Shown one piece after another: positions 51,462 through 60,034 of a stretch of 64,000 bases of DNA (position 1 is the first letter of the stretch; each line of letters opens with the position of its first letter). The translations under genes and the position numbers were made by a program. The DNA lies in contig NZ_FONG01000006.1 of assembly GCF_900112845.1 (NCBI RefSeq), forward strand, positions 1 to 64,000. Direction: 5' to 3'. The DNA comes from Actinacidiphila alni. GTDB lineage: Bacteria; Actinomycetota; Actinomycetes; Streptomycetales; Streptomycetaceae. The notes under the pieces were generated by a model that saw nothing but the letters and a program-made list of their open reading frames with translations, made no database searches and was not told the origin of the DNA.

Positions 51462-52907
51462 TCAGGACCCGGCCGCCACGATTCCCGGCAGGATGTCGGC
51501 CGCCGCGCGCTGCCCGCTCGCGATGCAGGCGGGGATGCCGACGCCCTCGTAGACGGCGCCGCACAGGGCGAGGCCGGGGAGCTTGGCGACCTGTTCCCGG
51601 ATCCGGGCGACCTTGTCCAGGTGGCCGACCGGATACTGCGGCAGCCCGGCGTCCCAGCGGGTGACCCGGGCCGCGACCGGGGCGGCGCGCAGCCCGACGG
51701 CGGCCTCCAGGTCCTCCCGGGAGAGCCGGACGAGGTCGGTGTCGTCCCAGGCCAGATCGGCCTCGTCGCCGTGGCGGCCGACCGAGGTGCGCAGGACGAA
51801 GGTGTCGCCGCCCGCCTCGCCGAGCCAGCCCCACTTGCGGCCGGAGAAGGTGGACGCCTTGATCGTCCGGCCGTCGACGGGCGGTACGAGGAAGCCGCTG
51901 CTGTAGGGCAGCCGGGTCATGTCGCGGCGGCGGTAGGCCATGGTGACCAGGGCCATGCTCGCGTATTCGACGCCGCCCAGTTCGGCCGCGGCGGCGGGCG
52001 ACTCGGCGGCGAGCAGCCGGGCTGCGACGGGCGCGGGCGCGGCGAGCACCACGGCGTCGGCCGCCAGTGCGCGGCCGTCGAGCACGACCTGCCAGCCGTG
52101 CGGGGTGCGGCGCAGTTCGCGCACCGCCGTGTCGGTCTCGATGGTGACGCCGAGCGCCCGGCACGCCTCGGCGACCGCGAGCGGCAGCCGGCCGACGCCG
52201 CCGCGGATGCCGTTGAAGACCGGTCCGCCGCCCGCGCTCGCCGCGGCCCGGCGCTGGATGCCGCGGGCGGCCTCGATCAGCGAGCGCCCCTCGCGCATGG
52301 CGGCGAAGAGCTGCGGCACCGCGGCGCGCAGCGAGATCTCGTAGGCGTTGCCCGCGTAGACGCCGCCGAGCAGCGGTTCGACGAGCCGGTCCACGACCTC
52401 GTGGCCGAGCCGGGCCGCGACGAAGGCGCCGACGGCGACGTCGTCGCCGATGTCGGTGCGCGGCAGCACATGGTCCAGCGGCAGCCGGGCCAGTCCGGCG
52501 GCGGACAGCACTCCGGAGGATGCGAGCGGCCCGAGGTCGCCCGGCACGCCCATCACGTGCCCCTTGGGCATCGGCCGCAGTTTGCCCCGGGTCCACAGCG
52601 CGGCGCCGAGCACGGCGGGCGGTTCGAGGTCGTCGCCGAGCCCGACCTCGCGGGCGAGGCCGGTCGCCTCGGGGCGGCGGGCGAGCAGCGACTCGGCGCC
52701 GAGGTCGACGGGCACCCCGGCGATCTCGTCGGCGTACAGCTTCCCGCCGAGCCGCGACGACGCCTCCAGCAATGTGACGCGGACGCCCGCGCCCGCCAGC
52801 CGGTGCGCGGCGGCGAGTCCGGAGATCCCGCCGCCGATGACGATCACGTGCTCCGGAGCGTTCACCGGGGCGCCGGTGGCGTCCGTGCCGCTGTGCGTCT
52901 GGCTCAT
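51462..52907 (-). CDS. hemY: coproporphyrinogen/protoporphyrinogen oxidase, FAD-dependent
   Basis: A 481-residue HemY/CgoX flavoprotein oxidising coproporphyrinogen III in the Gram-positive pathway. The FAD-binding start is HVIVIGGGISGLAAAHRLAG then VRVTLLEASSRLGGKL. The middle has GVPVDLGAESLLARRPEATG, and PLLGGVYAGNAYEISLRAAV is characteristic. The end returns to FAD with LPGLALCGAVYEGVGIPACIASGQRAA. HemQ next door supports the coproporphyrin branch, where the enzyme is also called CgoX. ATG 52907. Confidence 0.92.
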   Translation of the reverse strand: MSQTHSGTDATGAPVNAPEHVIVIGGGISGLAAAHRLAGAGVRVTLLEASSRLGGKLYADEIAGVPVDLGAESLLARRPEATGLAREVGLGDDLEPPAVLGAALWTRGKLRPMPKGHVMGVPGDLGPLASSGVLSAAGLARLPLDHVLPRTDIGDDVAVGAFVAARLGHEVVDRLVEPLLGGVYAGNAYEISLRAAVPQLFAAMREGRSLIEAARGIQRRAAASAGGGPVFNGIRGGVGRLPLAVAEACRALGVTIETDTAVRELRRTPHGWQVVLDGRALAADAVVLAAPAPVAARLLAAESPAAAAELGGVEYASMALVTMAYRRRDMTRLPYSSGFLVPPVDGRTIKASTFSGRKWGWLGEAGGDTFVLRTSVGRHGDEADLAWDDTDLVRLSREDLEAAVGLRAAPVAARVTRWDAGLPQYPVGHLDKVARIREQVAKLPGLALCGAVYEGVGIPACIASGQRAAADILPGIVAAGS

Positions 52908-53058
52908 GCCTCCACTGTCTCAGACTCCGTTCCGAGTTCCGAACGTGATCCCATCGCTACCGCACGGCCGAAACCCGTGGCGCCCCGCCGACGTCAAAAT
53001 CTCACTACAGGTCACTGCACGGGCCCGAAGCGGCCCGATCCTGGGGGGAGTTGACGTG

Positions 53059-54204
53059 ATGAAGCACAGACCCGAGGTGCGGCGCGGCGGCATTCGCGGC
53101 GCTGCCGGAGCCCGCCGACGGCGCCTGGCGGCCGTCCCGTTCGCGCTGCTGCTGGCGGCGTCCGTGGCCGTCGCCGGGTGCAGCGCGAGCGACCACGCGT
53201 CGTCCGACAAGGCCGCCGCGCCCGCGGCGCGCGGCCAGAGCGATACGGGCAACGGCGATTCCGGCAGCGAATCGGCGGCCAATGGCAGCAGCGGTACGGA
53301 CGCCACGCGCGCCCCGTCGGGCGCGCCGAGCACGGGCAAGGGTGCCACCAGCGGCGGCTCCGACCGGCGGACGACACCGGCGCCGACGTATCTCGTCCGC
53401 ACCGCGAATCTCACCGTGCGCACCCCGACCGTCGGCGACGCCCTCGACAAGGCGCGCGCGATGGCGGCGGACGCGGGCGGTTACGCGGGCGACGAGGACA
53501 CCTCGGTGGACTCCGCCGGGCACGAGCAGTCCACGATCCAACTGCGGGTGCCGCCGGCCGCGTACGACGGCATGCTGACCCGGCTGGCCGGGCTCGGCAA
53601 GCTGCTCGACCGCAAGGTCAGCGTGGAGGACGTCACCGGGCAGGTGGTCGACGTCGAGAGCCGGATCAAGTCCCAGCAGGCCAGCGTGGCGCGGGTGCGC
53701 AAGCTGATGGACCAGGCCGGATCGCTCGGTGACGTGGTGTCGCTGGAGAGCGAACTGAGCACCCGCGAGGCCGATCTGGAGTCCCTTGAGGCCCAGCAGG
53801 CGGCGCTGCGCGCCCGGACGGATCTGGCCACCGTGACCCTGCGGCTGGTGGAGCCGCCGGTGAAGCCGGCCGTGCCGAAGCCGAAGCCGGTGCACCACGA
53901 CGGTTTCTGGACGCAGGTCGGCCACGCGCTCGGCGGTGGCTGGCACGCCTTCTACGTGACGATGCGCGGCATTCTCGTCGTCGTCTCGGCCGCGCTGCCC
54001 TTCCTGCTGGTCGCGCTGTCCGTCCTGGTCGGCTACCGGCTGTTCCGCCGCTACCGGCCGCGTCAGGAGCCGCCGACGATGGCGCCGCCGGCGTGGAGCC
54101 CGACACGTTTCCCGACGCAGGACGGCCCGGCCGTACGCACCGGCGGCGCGCCGCCCACGGCCGGCGCTCCCGAGCCGCCGGCCCCGGAGCGCCCGGCCGA
54201 CTGA
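53059..54204 (+). CDS. DUF4349-domain lipoprotein
   Basis: A 381-residue surface lipoprotein. The signal ends with lipobox VAGC near residue 37 (LLLAASVAVAGC). A Ser/Gly/Thr-rich linker precedes the DUF4349 domain at about 115-290: YLVRTANLTVRTPTVGDALD, then TSVDSAGHEQSTIQLRVPPA and RKVSVEDVTGQVVDVESRIK. A coiled coil (QASVARVRKLMDQAGSLGDV, ELSTREADLESLEAQQAALR) follows, then a C-terminal membrane helix near 310-335 and a Pro-rich tail. Function is unknown. ATG 53059 has GGGGGAG 8 bases upstream; GTG 53056 is possible. Confidence 0.83.
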   Translation: MKHRPEVRRGGIRGAAGARRRRLAAVPFALLLAASVAVAGCSASDHASSDKAAAPAARGQSDTGNGDSGSESAANGSSGTDATRAPSGAPSTGKGATSGGSDRRTTPAPTYLVRTANLTVRTPTVGDALDKARAMAADAGGYAGDEDTSVDSAGHEQSTIQLRVPPAAYDGMLTRLAGLGKLLDRKVSVEDVTGQVVDVESRIKSQQASVARVRKLMDQAGSLGDVVSLESELSTREADLESLEAQQAALRARTDLATVTLRLVEPPVKPAVPKPKPVHHDGFWTQVGHALGGGWHAFYVTMRGILVVVSAALPFLLVALSVLVGYRLFRRYRPRQEPPTMAPPAWSPTRFPTQDGPAVRTGGAPPTAGAPEPPAPERPAD

Positions 54205-54213
54205 CCGTCACGC

Positions 54214-54262
54214 CCCGCTGCCGGGTGCGCGGCCGGCGAAAGGCCGCGCACCCGGCAGCGGG
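54214..54262. terminator. bidirectional terminator between DUF4349 gene and hemE
   Basis: Perfect 21-base arms, 54214-54234 and 54242-54262, close on a 7-base loop. It lies 10 bases after the DUF4349 stop and 34 bases from the hemE stop on the other strand. A 16-base direct repeat (54251-54266 and 54285-54300) extends its right arm towards hemE. Confidence 0.85.
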
Positions 54263-54296
54263 TCACGAACGACAACGGGTCACACCCGGCAGCGGG

Positions 54297-55337
54297 TCAC
54301 ACCTGGGTGCTGCGGTGCACGAAGTCGACCAGCCGGGTCAGCGCGTCCGGGTCGGTGGTGGGCAGCACACCGTGGCCGAGGTTGAAGATGTGGCCGGTGG
54401 CGGGCGCCGCCGCCAGCACCTCGCGGGTCTTGGCCTCGACGGCCGGGGTCGGCGCGAAGAGCACCGCCGGGTCGAGGTTGCCCTGCAGCGCCTTGCCGGG
54501 GCCGACCCGCCGGCCGGCCTCGTCCAGCGGCACCCGCCAGTCGACGCCGACGACGTCCGCGCCCGCCTCGCCCATCAGCCCGAGCAGTTCGCCGGTGCCG
54601 ACGCCGAAGTGGATGCGCGGCACCCCGTAGTCCGCGACCGCGTCGAAGACCTTCACCGAGGACGGCATCACATACCGCCGGTAGTCGGCGGGTGCGAGCG
54701 CCCCGACCCAGGAGTCGAAGACCTGGACGGCGCTCGCGCCCGCCTCGATCTGCACCTTGAGGAAGGCCGTGGTGATGTCCGCGAGCCGGTCGAGCAGGTC
54801 GCGCCACAGTTCGGGCTCGCCGTACATGAGGGCCTTGGTGCGCTCGTGGTTGCGCGACGGGCCGCCCTCGACCAGGTAGCTGGCCAGGGTGAAGGGGGCG
54901 CCCGCGAAGCCGATCAGCGGGGTGCTGCCCAGTTCCGCGGCGAGCTGTCCGACGGCCTCGGTGACGTACGGGACGTCGCCGGGCTCCAGGGGCCGCAGTC
55001 GCTTCAGGTCCTCGCGGGTGCGGATCGGGTCGGCGACCACCGGGCCGACGCCGGGCTTGATGTCCAGGTCGAGGCCGATCGCCTTGAGCGGGACGACGAT
55101 GTCGCTGAAGTAGACGGCCGCGTCGACCTTGTGGCGGCGCACCGGCTGGAGGGTGATCTCGGTGATGAGATCGGGCCGCGTGCAGGACTCCAGCATCGGG
55201 ATGCCCTCGCGCGCCTTCAGGTATTCGGGCAGCGAACGCCCCGCCTGCCGCATGAACCACACCGGCGTATGCGGGACCGGCTCTCGCCGGCAGGCACGGA
55301 TGAACGGGGAAGCAGCGGTCTGCTGATGCGCACTCAC
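54297..55337 (-). CDS. hemE: uroporphyrinogen decarboxylase
   Basis: A 346-residue HemE that decarboxylates uroporphyrinogen III to coproporphyrinogen III. The active-site start is [20 protein letters not shown], followed by [55 protein letters not shown] and [23 protein letters not shown] 55337 is preferred because GGGAGG lies 9 bases upstream; the ATG at 55346 would leave no space for it. It is convergent with the DUF4349 gene and supplies the HemY/HemQ steps. Confidence 0.93.
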   Translation of the reverse strand: MSAHQQTAASPFIRACRREPVPHTPVWFMRQAGRSLPEYLKAREGIPMLESCTRPDLITEITLQPVRRHKVDAAVYFSDIVVPLKAIGLDLDIKPGVGPVVADPIRTREDLKRLRPLEPGDVPYVTEAVGQLAAELGSTPLIGFAGAPFTLASYLVEGGPSRNHERTKALMYGEPELWRDLLDRLADITTAFLKVQIEAGASAVQVFDSWVGALAPADYRRYVMPSSVKVFDAVADYGVPRIHFGVGTGELLGLMGEAGADVVGVDWRVPLDEAGRRVGPGKALQGNLDPAVLFAPTPAVEAKTREVLAAAPATGHIFNLGHGVLPTTDPDALTRLVDFVHRSTQV

Positions 55338-55515
55338 GCCGAGCATCCTCCCACGGCGCGCACCGGCCCCTCGGCCACCCCGCGACGGGGCCGCGCACCC
55401 TCCGGCGCAAGGGTGCCCCCGCAGGTCGGCGCGGGTGCCGCGCGGCGCCCGTTCACGGGCGGGAAACGGGTGTTGGTGCGCGCACGGAGCGCTTACGGCG
55501 CTTAGTCTTCCGGGC

Positions 55516-56148
55516 ATGGCAGCGGTTCACGGGCACCTCGGCGACGGCAGTGACGACGTCCCCCTCCCCTTTCGACGCTCCGTGGACGTGCTGCGCTCGG
55601 CGCGGGTGCGGTCCGAGGTGCGCATCGACGAGACGGCCGCGCCCAAACGGCTCGCGTCGTACGCGTACGCGCTGGAGGCCACGGTGCTCTCCGACGGCGA
55701 GGAACTGGCGGACGGACGGCTGGTGCTGCTGCACGAACCCGACGGGCACGAGGCATGGCACGGCGCCTTCCGCCTGGTGACGCTGGTGCGGGCGGAACTG
55801 GAGCCGGAGATGGCGGGCGATCCACTGCTGCCCGAGGTGAGCTGGTCGTGGCTGACCGGGGCGCTGGCGACGCGCGGCGCCGCGTACAGCGATCCGAGCG
55901 GTACGGTCTCGCGCGCGTCCTCGCACTACTTCGGCGCGCTCGCGGACCGGGTGGACGACACCCAGATCGAGATCCGGGCGTCGTGGACACCGCGCGAGCG
56001 GATGGGCGGGGCACCCGAGGTGGCGGCGCATCTGGCGGCGTGGTGCGATCTGCTCTGCGCGTGCGCCGGGCTGCCGCCCTCCGAGGGCCCCGAGCCGCTG
56101 GTGCGCGGCGGCAGCGGTGTGGTGCCGATGCCCAAGCGCAGGACCTGA
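55516..56148 (+). CDS. DUF3000-domain protein
   Basis: A 210-residue actinomycete-specific protein. The core shows [60 protein letters not shown] and [21 protein letters not shown] second part has SASWTP-like [20 protein letters not shown]. No catalytic motif is evident and function is unknown. ATG 55516 follows TAGTCT (55503-55508) by 7 bases, consistent with leaderless transcription, and is divergent from hemE. Confidence 0.85.
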   Translation: MAAVHGHLGDGSDDVPLPFRRSVDVLRSARVRSEVRIDETAAPKRLASYAYALEATVLSDGEELADGRLVLLHEPDGHEAWHGAFRLVTLVRAELEPEMAGDPLLPEVSWSWLTGALATRGAAYSDPSGTVSRASSHYFGALADRVDDTQIEIRASWTPRERMGGAPEVAAHLAAWCDLLCACAGLPPSEGPEPLVRGGSGVVPMPKRRT

Positions 56149-56310
56149 ACCGCCGAACCGGCCACCGCGCCCCCGCGGTAAGCCCTCCGCGGTACGGCTC
56201 CCGCCTGCGGAGACGTACCGCTCACGCATTTCCGGCGCACGGTTCGCGCAGGTCCGGCGCACCCCGCTCCCTCGTGTGCGGGGCCCTGGCGCCCGCGTCC
56301 TCCGCATGTT

Positions 56311-56353
56311 CGATTTACCGTCCGATTTGCCGGAAATCGTCCTCAATAAATCG
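56311..56353. promoter_or_regulatory. nested CGATTT/AAATCG repeats before the response regulator
   Basis: In an unusually AT-rich patch, CGATTT occurs at 56311-56316 and 56323-56328, and its complement AAATCG at 56334-56339 and 56348-56353. The central pair forms a 17-base palindrome. The site is 80-120 bases before the GTG of the response regulator gene. Confidence 0.45.
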
Positions 56354-56433
56354 TGATCTTTCCCTAAAGCCGGGCGCAATTGCTGCCGAAGGAGACTGTG
56401 ACCGTTTCAGTCCCCTTTGCCACAGGAGGCCCG

Positions 56434-57099
56434 GTGTCCGTTCTTCTCGAGCAGCCCACGAGCCTGGTCGCCTATCGCCCCAGCAAGCCGACGGCCATGG
56501 TCGTCGTGGCCGACCCCCGCGTACGCTCCACTGTCACCCGACACCTGTGGGCTCTCGGGGTTCGCGATGTGATCGAGGCCTCGTCCATCGCGGAGGCCCG
56601 GCCCCGGGTCGGTAATCCCCGCGACATCTGCGTCGCCGATGTCCATCTCCCCGACGGCTCCGGCCTCACCCTGCTCGCCGAGACCCGTGCGGCAGGCTGG
56701 CCCAACGGCCTCGCGCTCTCCGCCGCCGACGACATCGGCGCCGTGCGCAACGCCCTGGCCGGGGGTGTGAAGGGGTACGTCGTGACCGGTACCCGCAACA
56801 GCCCCGGCGGCCTCGGCACCCGCCCGGGCCTGGCGCCGCTGGGCGCCACCGCGGCCCGTATGCAGCGTCGTCCGCCGGGCGCGCCCGGCCACCCCAGCGG
56901 CTACCGCGAGCTGTCGGGGCGCGAGGTCGAGGTGCTGCGGCTGGTCGCGGAGGGCCAGTCGAACAAGGCGATCGGCGTGTCGATGGGTCTGTCGGCGCTG
57001 ACCGTCAAGAGCCATCTCGCCCGGATCGCCCGCAAGCTCGGCACCGGTGACCGCGCGGGCATGGTCGCGGTGGCGCTGCGGACCGGCATCATCCACTGA
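56434..57099 (+). CDS. NarL/LuxR-type response regulator
   Basis: A 221-residue regulator. Residues about 20-120 form a receiver domain: AMVVVADPRVRSTVTRHLWA, ICVADVHLPDGSGLTLLAET (phospho-accepting Asp in VADVHLP) and LALSAADDIGAVRNALAGGV then KGYVVTGTR (switch residues). The N-terminal acidic pair is reduced to one Asp, so phosphorylation may be weak. The C-terminal LuxR helix-turn-helix is GYRELSGREVEVLRLVAEGQ then SNKAIGVSMGLSALTVKSHL. GTG 56434 follows AGGAGG (56424-56429) closely. No histidine kinase is adjacent. It is very conserved in Streptomyces. Confidence 0.87.
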   Translation: MSVLLEQPTSLVAYRPSKPTAMVVVADPRVRSTVTRHLWALGVRDVIEASSIAEARPRVGNPRDICVADVHLPDGSGLTLLAETRAAGWPNGLALSAADDIGAVRNALAGGVKGYVVTGTRNSPGGLGTRPGLAPLGATAARMQRRPPGAPGHPSGYRELSGREVEVLRLVAEGQSNKAIGVSMGLSALTVKSHLARIARKLGTGDRAGMVAVALRTGIIH

Positions 57100-57112
57100 C
57101 CCGCGGCTCGCG

Positions 57113-57152
57113 CGGAGCGCCCCCGGCGGAACGTTCCGCCGGGGGCGCTCCG
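57113..57152. terminator. 40-base perfect palindrome after the response regulator
   Basis: Each base from 57113 pairs with its partner to 57152 with no mismatch; the centre is AACGTT. It lies 14 bases after the stop codon and is best read as a strong terminator, though the lack of a true loop also allows a cruciform or binding site. Confidence 0.75.
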
Positions 57153-57372
57153 TCGTCCATCACCGGGGTCGCTCCGTGTCCGTGGACAGCGGGCGCCCGG
57201 CCCCCTCGGACCGGGTCGCTTCGTATACGGGGCCTGGCCCGCCGTCGTACCGGCGCACGCCCGTCGCCGTAGCCGCGCCGCGGCCTTTCGCCGTAGTGCG
57301 CAGGGGGCGCGTACGGTACGCCCTGTCCGCCGGATCTCCACCGGACACGCCGTACCCGGCTACCCTTAACAA

Positions 57373-58629
57373 GTGACCGACGCCAGAGAGACCGCAACCC
57401 CTGCAGGCCCGGCGCCGGTCCCGCTGCTGGACCCGCGCGAGGGAATCCCGCCGGTGACCGCCAGCCCGGAGGCTCTCGCTGATGTCGTCGCGGCCTTCGC
57501 CGCGGGTTCCGGTCCGGTCGCCGTCGATGCCGAGCGCGCCTCCGGCTACCGCTACGGGCAGCGGGCCTATCTGGTCCAGCTGCGCCGCGCCGGAGCAGGG
57601 ACCGCGCTGATCGACCCCACGGGATGTCCCGACCTTTCCACCCTGGGCGACGCCCTGTCCGGCACCGAGTGGGTGCTGCACGCCGCGACCCAGGACCTGC
57701 CGTGCCTGTCCGAGATCGGCATGCACCCCACCTCGCTGTTCGACACCGAACTGGCCGGGCGGCTGGCCGGCTTCCCCCGGGTCGGGCTCGGCGCGATGGT
57801 CGAGAATGTGCTCGGCTTCGCCCTGGAGAAGGGCCACTCGGCGGTCGACTGGTCCAGCCGCCCGCTCCCCGACCCGTGGCTGCGCTACGCGGCGCTGGAC
57901 GTGGAGCTGCTGGTGGACCTGCGGGACGCGCTGGAGGAGGAGCTGCGCACTCAGGGCAAGCTGGAGTGGGCGCTGCAGGAATTCGCGGCCATCGCCGCCG
58001 CTCCCCCGCCCGCGCCGCGCGTCGACCCCTGGCGCCGTACGTCCGGCATGCACAAAGTACGGCGGCGCCGGCAGATCGGGGTGGTCCGCGAGCTGTGGCT
58101 GGCGCGGGACCGCGCCGCCCGGGAGCGGGACGTGTCGCCGGGCCGGGTGCTCAGCGACGCCGCGATCGTGACGGCGGCGCTGGAGAGCCCGCCGAACGCG
58201 CACGCGCTGGCCGCGCTGCCCGGCTTCGGGCACCGGATGGGCCGCCGCCAGCTCGAACAGTGGCAGTCGGCGATCGACCGGGCCCGCGCGCTGCCGGAGC
58301 GGGAGCTGCCGCAGCCGGCCGCCGCGTACACCGGTCCCCCGCCGCCGCGCGCCTGGGCCGACAAGGATCCGGCTGCCGCCGCCCGGCTGTCGGCGGCCCG
58401 CGCGGCGGTGACCGCGCTCGCCGAGGAGCTGAATCTCCCGCAGGAGAACCTGATCACGCCGGACACGGTGCGCCGGCTGTGCTGGTCACCACCTGCGGAG
58501 ATCTCCCCGGCGGTGGTGTCCGCCGCGCTCGCGGAGCTGGGTGCGCGGCCCTGGCAGGTCGAGCTGACCGCGCCACTGCTGACGGTCGCGCTGACCGTTC
58601 GGCCCGCGGACCCCGCACCCAGCGAGTAA
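57373..58629 (+). CDS. rnd: ribonuclease D
   Basis: A 418-residue DEDDy exoribonuclease with HRDC domain. Exo I is PVAVDAERASGYRYGQRAYL near residue 55, Exo II is EWVLHAATQDLPCLSEIG near 100, and Exo III with Tyr is LRYAALDVELLVDLRDAL near 175. The HRDC-like region covers about 215-300 (VRELWLARDRAARERDVSPG, ALPGFGHRMGRRQLEQW). The C-terminal third is an actinomycete extension. GTG 57373 follows TACCCT (57361-57366) by 6 bases, so it is probably leaderless. It precedes fadA by 178 bases. Confidence 0.9.
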   Translation: MTDARETATPAGPAPVPLLDPREGIPPVTASPEALADVVAAFAAGSGPVAVDAERASGYRYGQRAYLVQLRRAGAGTALIDPTGCPDLSTLGDALSGTEWVLHAATQDLPCLSEIGMHPTSLFDTELAGRLAGFPRVGLGAMVENVLGFALEKGHSAVDWSSRPLPDPWLRYAALDVELLVDLRDALEEELRTQGKLEWALQEFAAIAAAPPPAPRVDPWRRTSGMHKVRRRRQIGVVRELWLARDRAARERDVSPGRVLSDAAIVTAALESPPNAHALAALPGFGHRMGRRQLEQWQSAIDRARALPERELPQPAAAYTGPPPPRAWADKDPAAAARLSAARAAVTALAEELNLPQENLITPDTVRRLCWSPPAEISPAVVSAALAELGARPWQVELTAPLLTVALTVRPADPAPSE

Positions 58630-58807
58630 CCTCCGGTAACACGCGCGGTGATGTGAGCTGCACCGCTTCCGCGGGGGAAGGTGTGCACGTCGGTTACCGG
58701 CGAGTAGCATGATGGGGAGTGCCGCGATCCTGGCGAGCCGCGTTCCACCGTCGCGCGTTCGGTCGCCGCGTTCCGCCGCGTTCCATCGTCAAAGAGGGAG
58801 ACCCACC

Positions 58808-60034
58808 GTGCCTCGTACCGGAAGGGACGTCGTTTTCGTCGACGGCGTCCGCACCCCGTTCGGCAAAGCGGGCCCGAAGGGCATCTACCACGAGACCCGG
58901 GCCGACGATCTGGTGATCAAGTGCATCCGTGAGCTGCTGCGCCGGAACCCCGATCTCGACCCGGCCAGGATCGACGAGGTCGCGGTCGCCGCGACCACGC
59001 AGATCGGCGACCAGGGCCTGACGCTCGGCCGCACCGCGGGCATCCTCGCCGGACTGCCGACCACCGTGCCCGGCTTCTCCGTCGACCGGATGTGCGCGGG
59101 CGCGATGACCGCCGTCACGACCACCGCGGGCGGTATCGCCTTCGGCGCGTACGACGTGGTGGTGGCCGGCGGTGTCGAGCACATGGGACGGCACCCGATG
59201 GGCGAGGGCGTCGACCCCAACCCGCGGTTCGTCTCGGAGAAGCTCGTCGACGAGTCGGCGATGTTCATGGGCATGACCGCGGAGAATCTGCACGACCGCT
59301 TCCCGCAGCTCACCAAGGCGCGCGCCGACGAATTCGCCGTCCGCAGCCAGGAGAAGGCGGCAAAGGCGTACGCCAACGGCCGGATCCAGCAGGACCTGGT
59401 GCCGATCGCGGTGCGCCGCACCAACGCGGAGGCCGGCGAGACCGGCTGGGGCCTGGCGACGGCCGACGAGCCGATGCGCCCGGGCACCACGCTGGAGCAG
59501 CTCGCGGGTCTGAAGACCCCGTTCCGTCCGCACGGCCGGGTCACCGCGGGCAACGCGGCCGGGCTCAACGACGGCGCCACCGCCTCGCTGCTCGCCGCCG
59601 AGGACGTCGCCCAGGAGCTGGGCCTGCCGGTGAAGATGCGCCTGGTCTCGTACGCCTTCGCCGGTGTCGAGCCCGAGGTGATGGGCATCGGCCCGATCCC
59701 GGCGACCGAGAAGGCGCTGGCCAAGGCCGGGCTGTCGATCAGCGACATCGGCCTGTTCGAGATCAACGAGGCGTTCGCCGTCCAGGTGCTCTCGCTGCTC
59801 GACCACTACGGCATCGCCGACGACGACCCGCGCGTCAACCAGTACGGCGGCGCCATCGCCTACGGCCACCCGCTGGCGTCCTCCGGCGTCCGGCTGATGA
59901 CGCAGCTGGCGCGGCAGTTCGAGGAGCAGCCGCACGTGCGCTACGGCATCACCACCATGTGCGTCGGCTTCGGCATGGGCGGCACGGTCATCTGGGAGAA
60001 CCCCCACTTCGACGGTAACGGGAGCGCCAAGTGA
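58808..60034 (+). CDS. fadA: thiolase (acetyl-CoA C-acyltransferase)
   Basis: A 408-residue thiolase that carries out the last step of beta-oxidation. The nucleophile Cys is in VDRMCAGAMTAVTTTAGGIA near residue 97. NEAFAVQVLSLL, GGAIAYGHPLASSGVRL (catalytic His) and TMCVGFGMGGTVI (second Cys) are in the expected order. GTG 58808 has GAGGGAG about 7 bases upstream. The stop overlaps fadB, and the two subunits should form a complex. Confidence 0.93.
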   Translation: MPRTGRDVVFVDGVRTPFGKAGPKGIYHETRADDLVIKCIRELLRRNPDLDPARIDEVAVAATTQIGDQGLTLGRTAGILAGLPTTVPGFSVDRMCAGAMTAVTTTAGGIAFGAYDVVVAGGVEHMGRHPMGEGVDPNPRFVSEKLVDESAMFMGMTAENLHDRFPQLTKARADEFAVRSQEKAAKAYANGRIQQDLVPIAVRRTNAEAGETGWGLATADEPMRPGTTLEQLAGLKTPFRPHGRVTAGNAAGLNDGATASLLAAEDVAQELGLPVKMRLVSYAFAGVEPEVMGIGPIPATEKALAKAGLSISDIGLFEINEAFAVQVLSLLDHYGIADDDPRVNQYGGAIAYGHPLASSGVRLMTQLARQFEEQPHVRYGITTMCVGFGMGGTVIWENPHFDGNGSAK

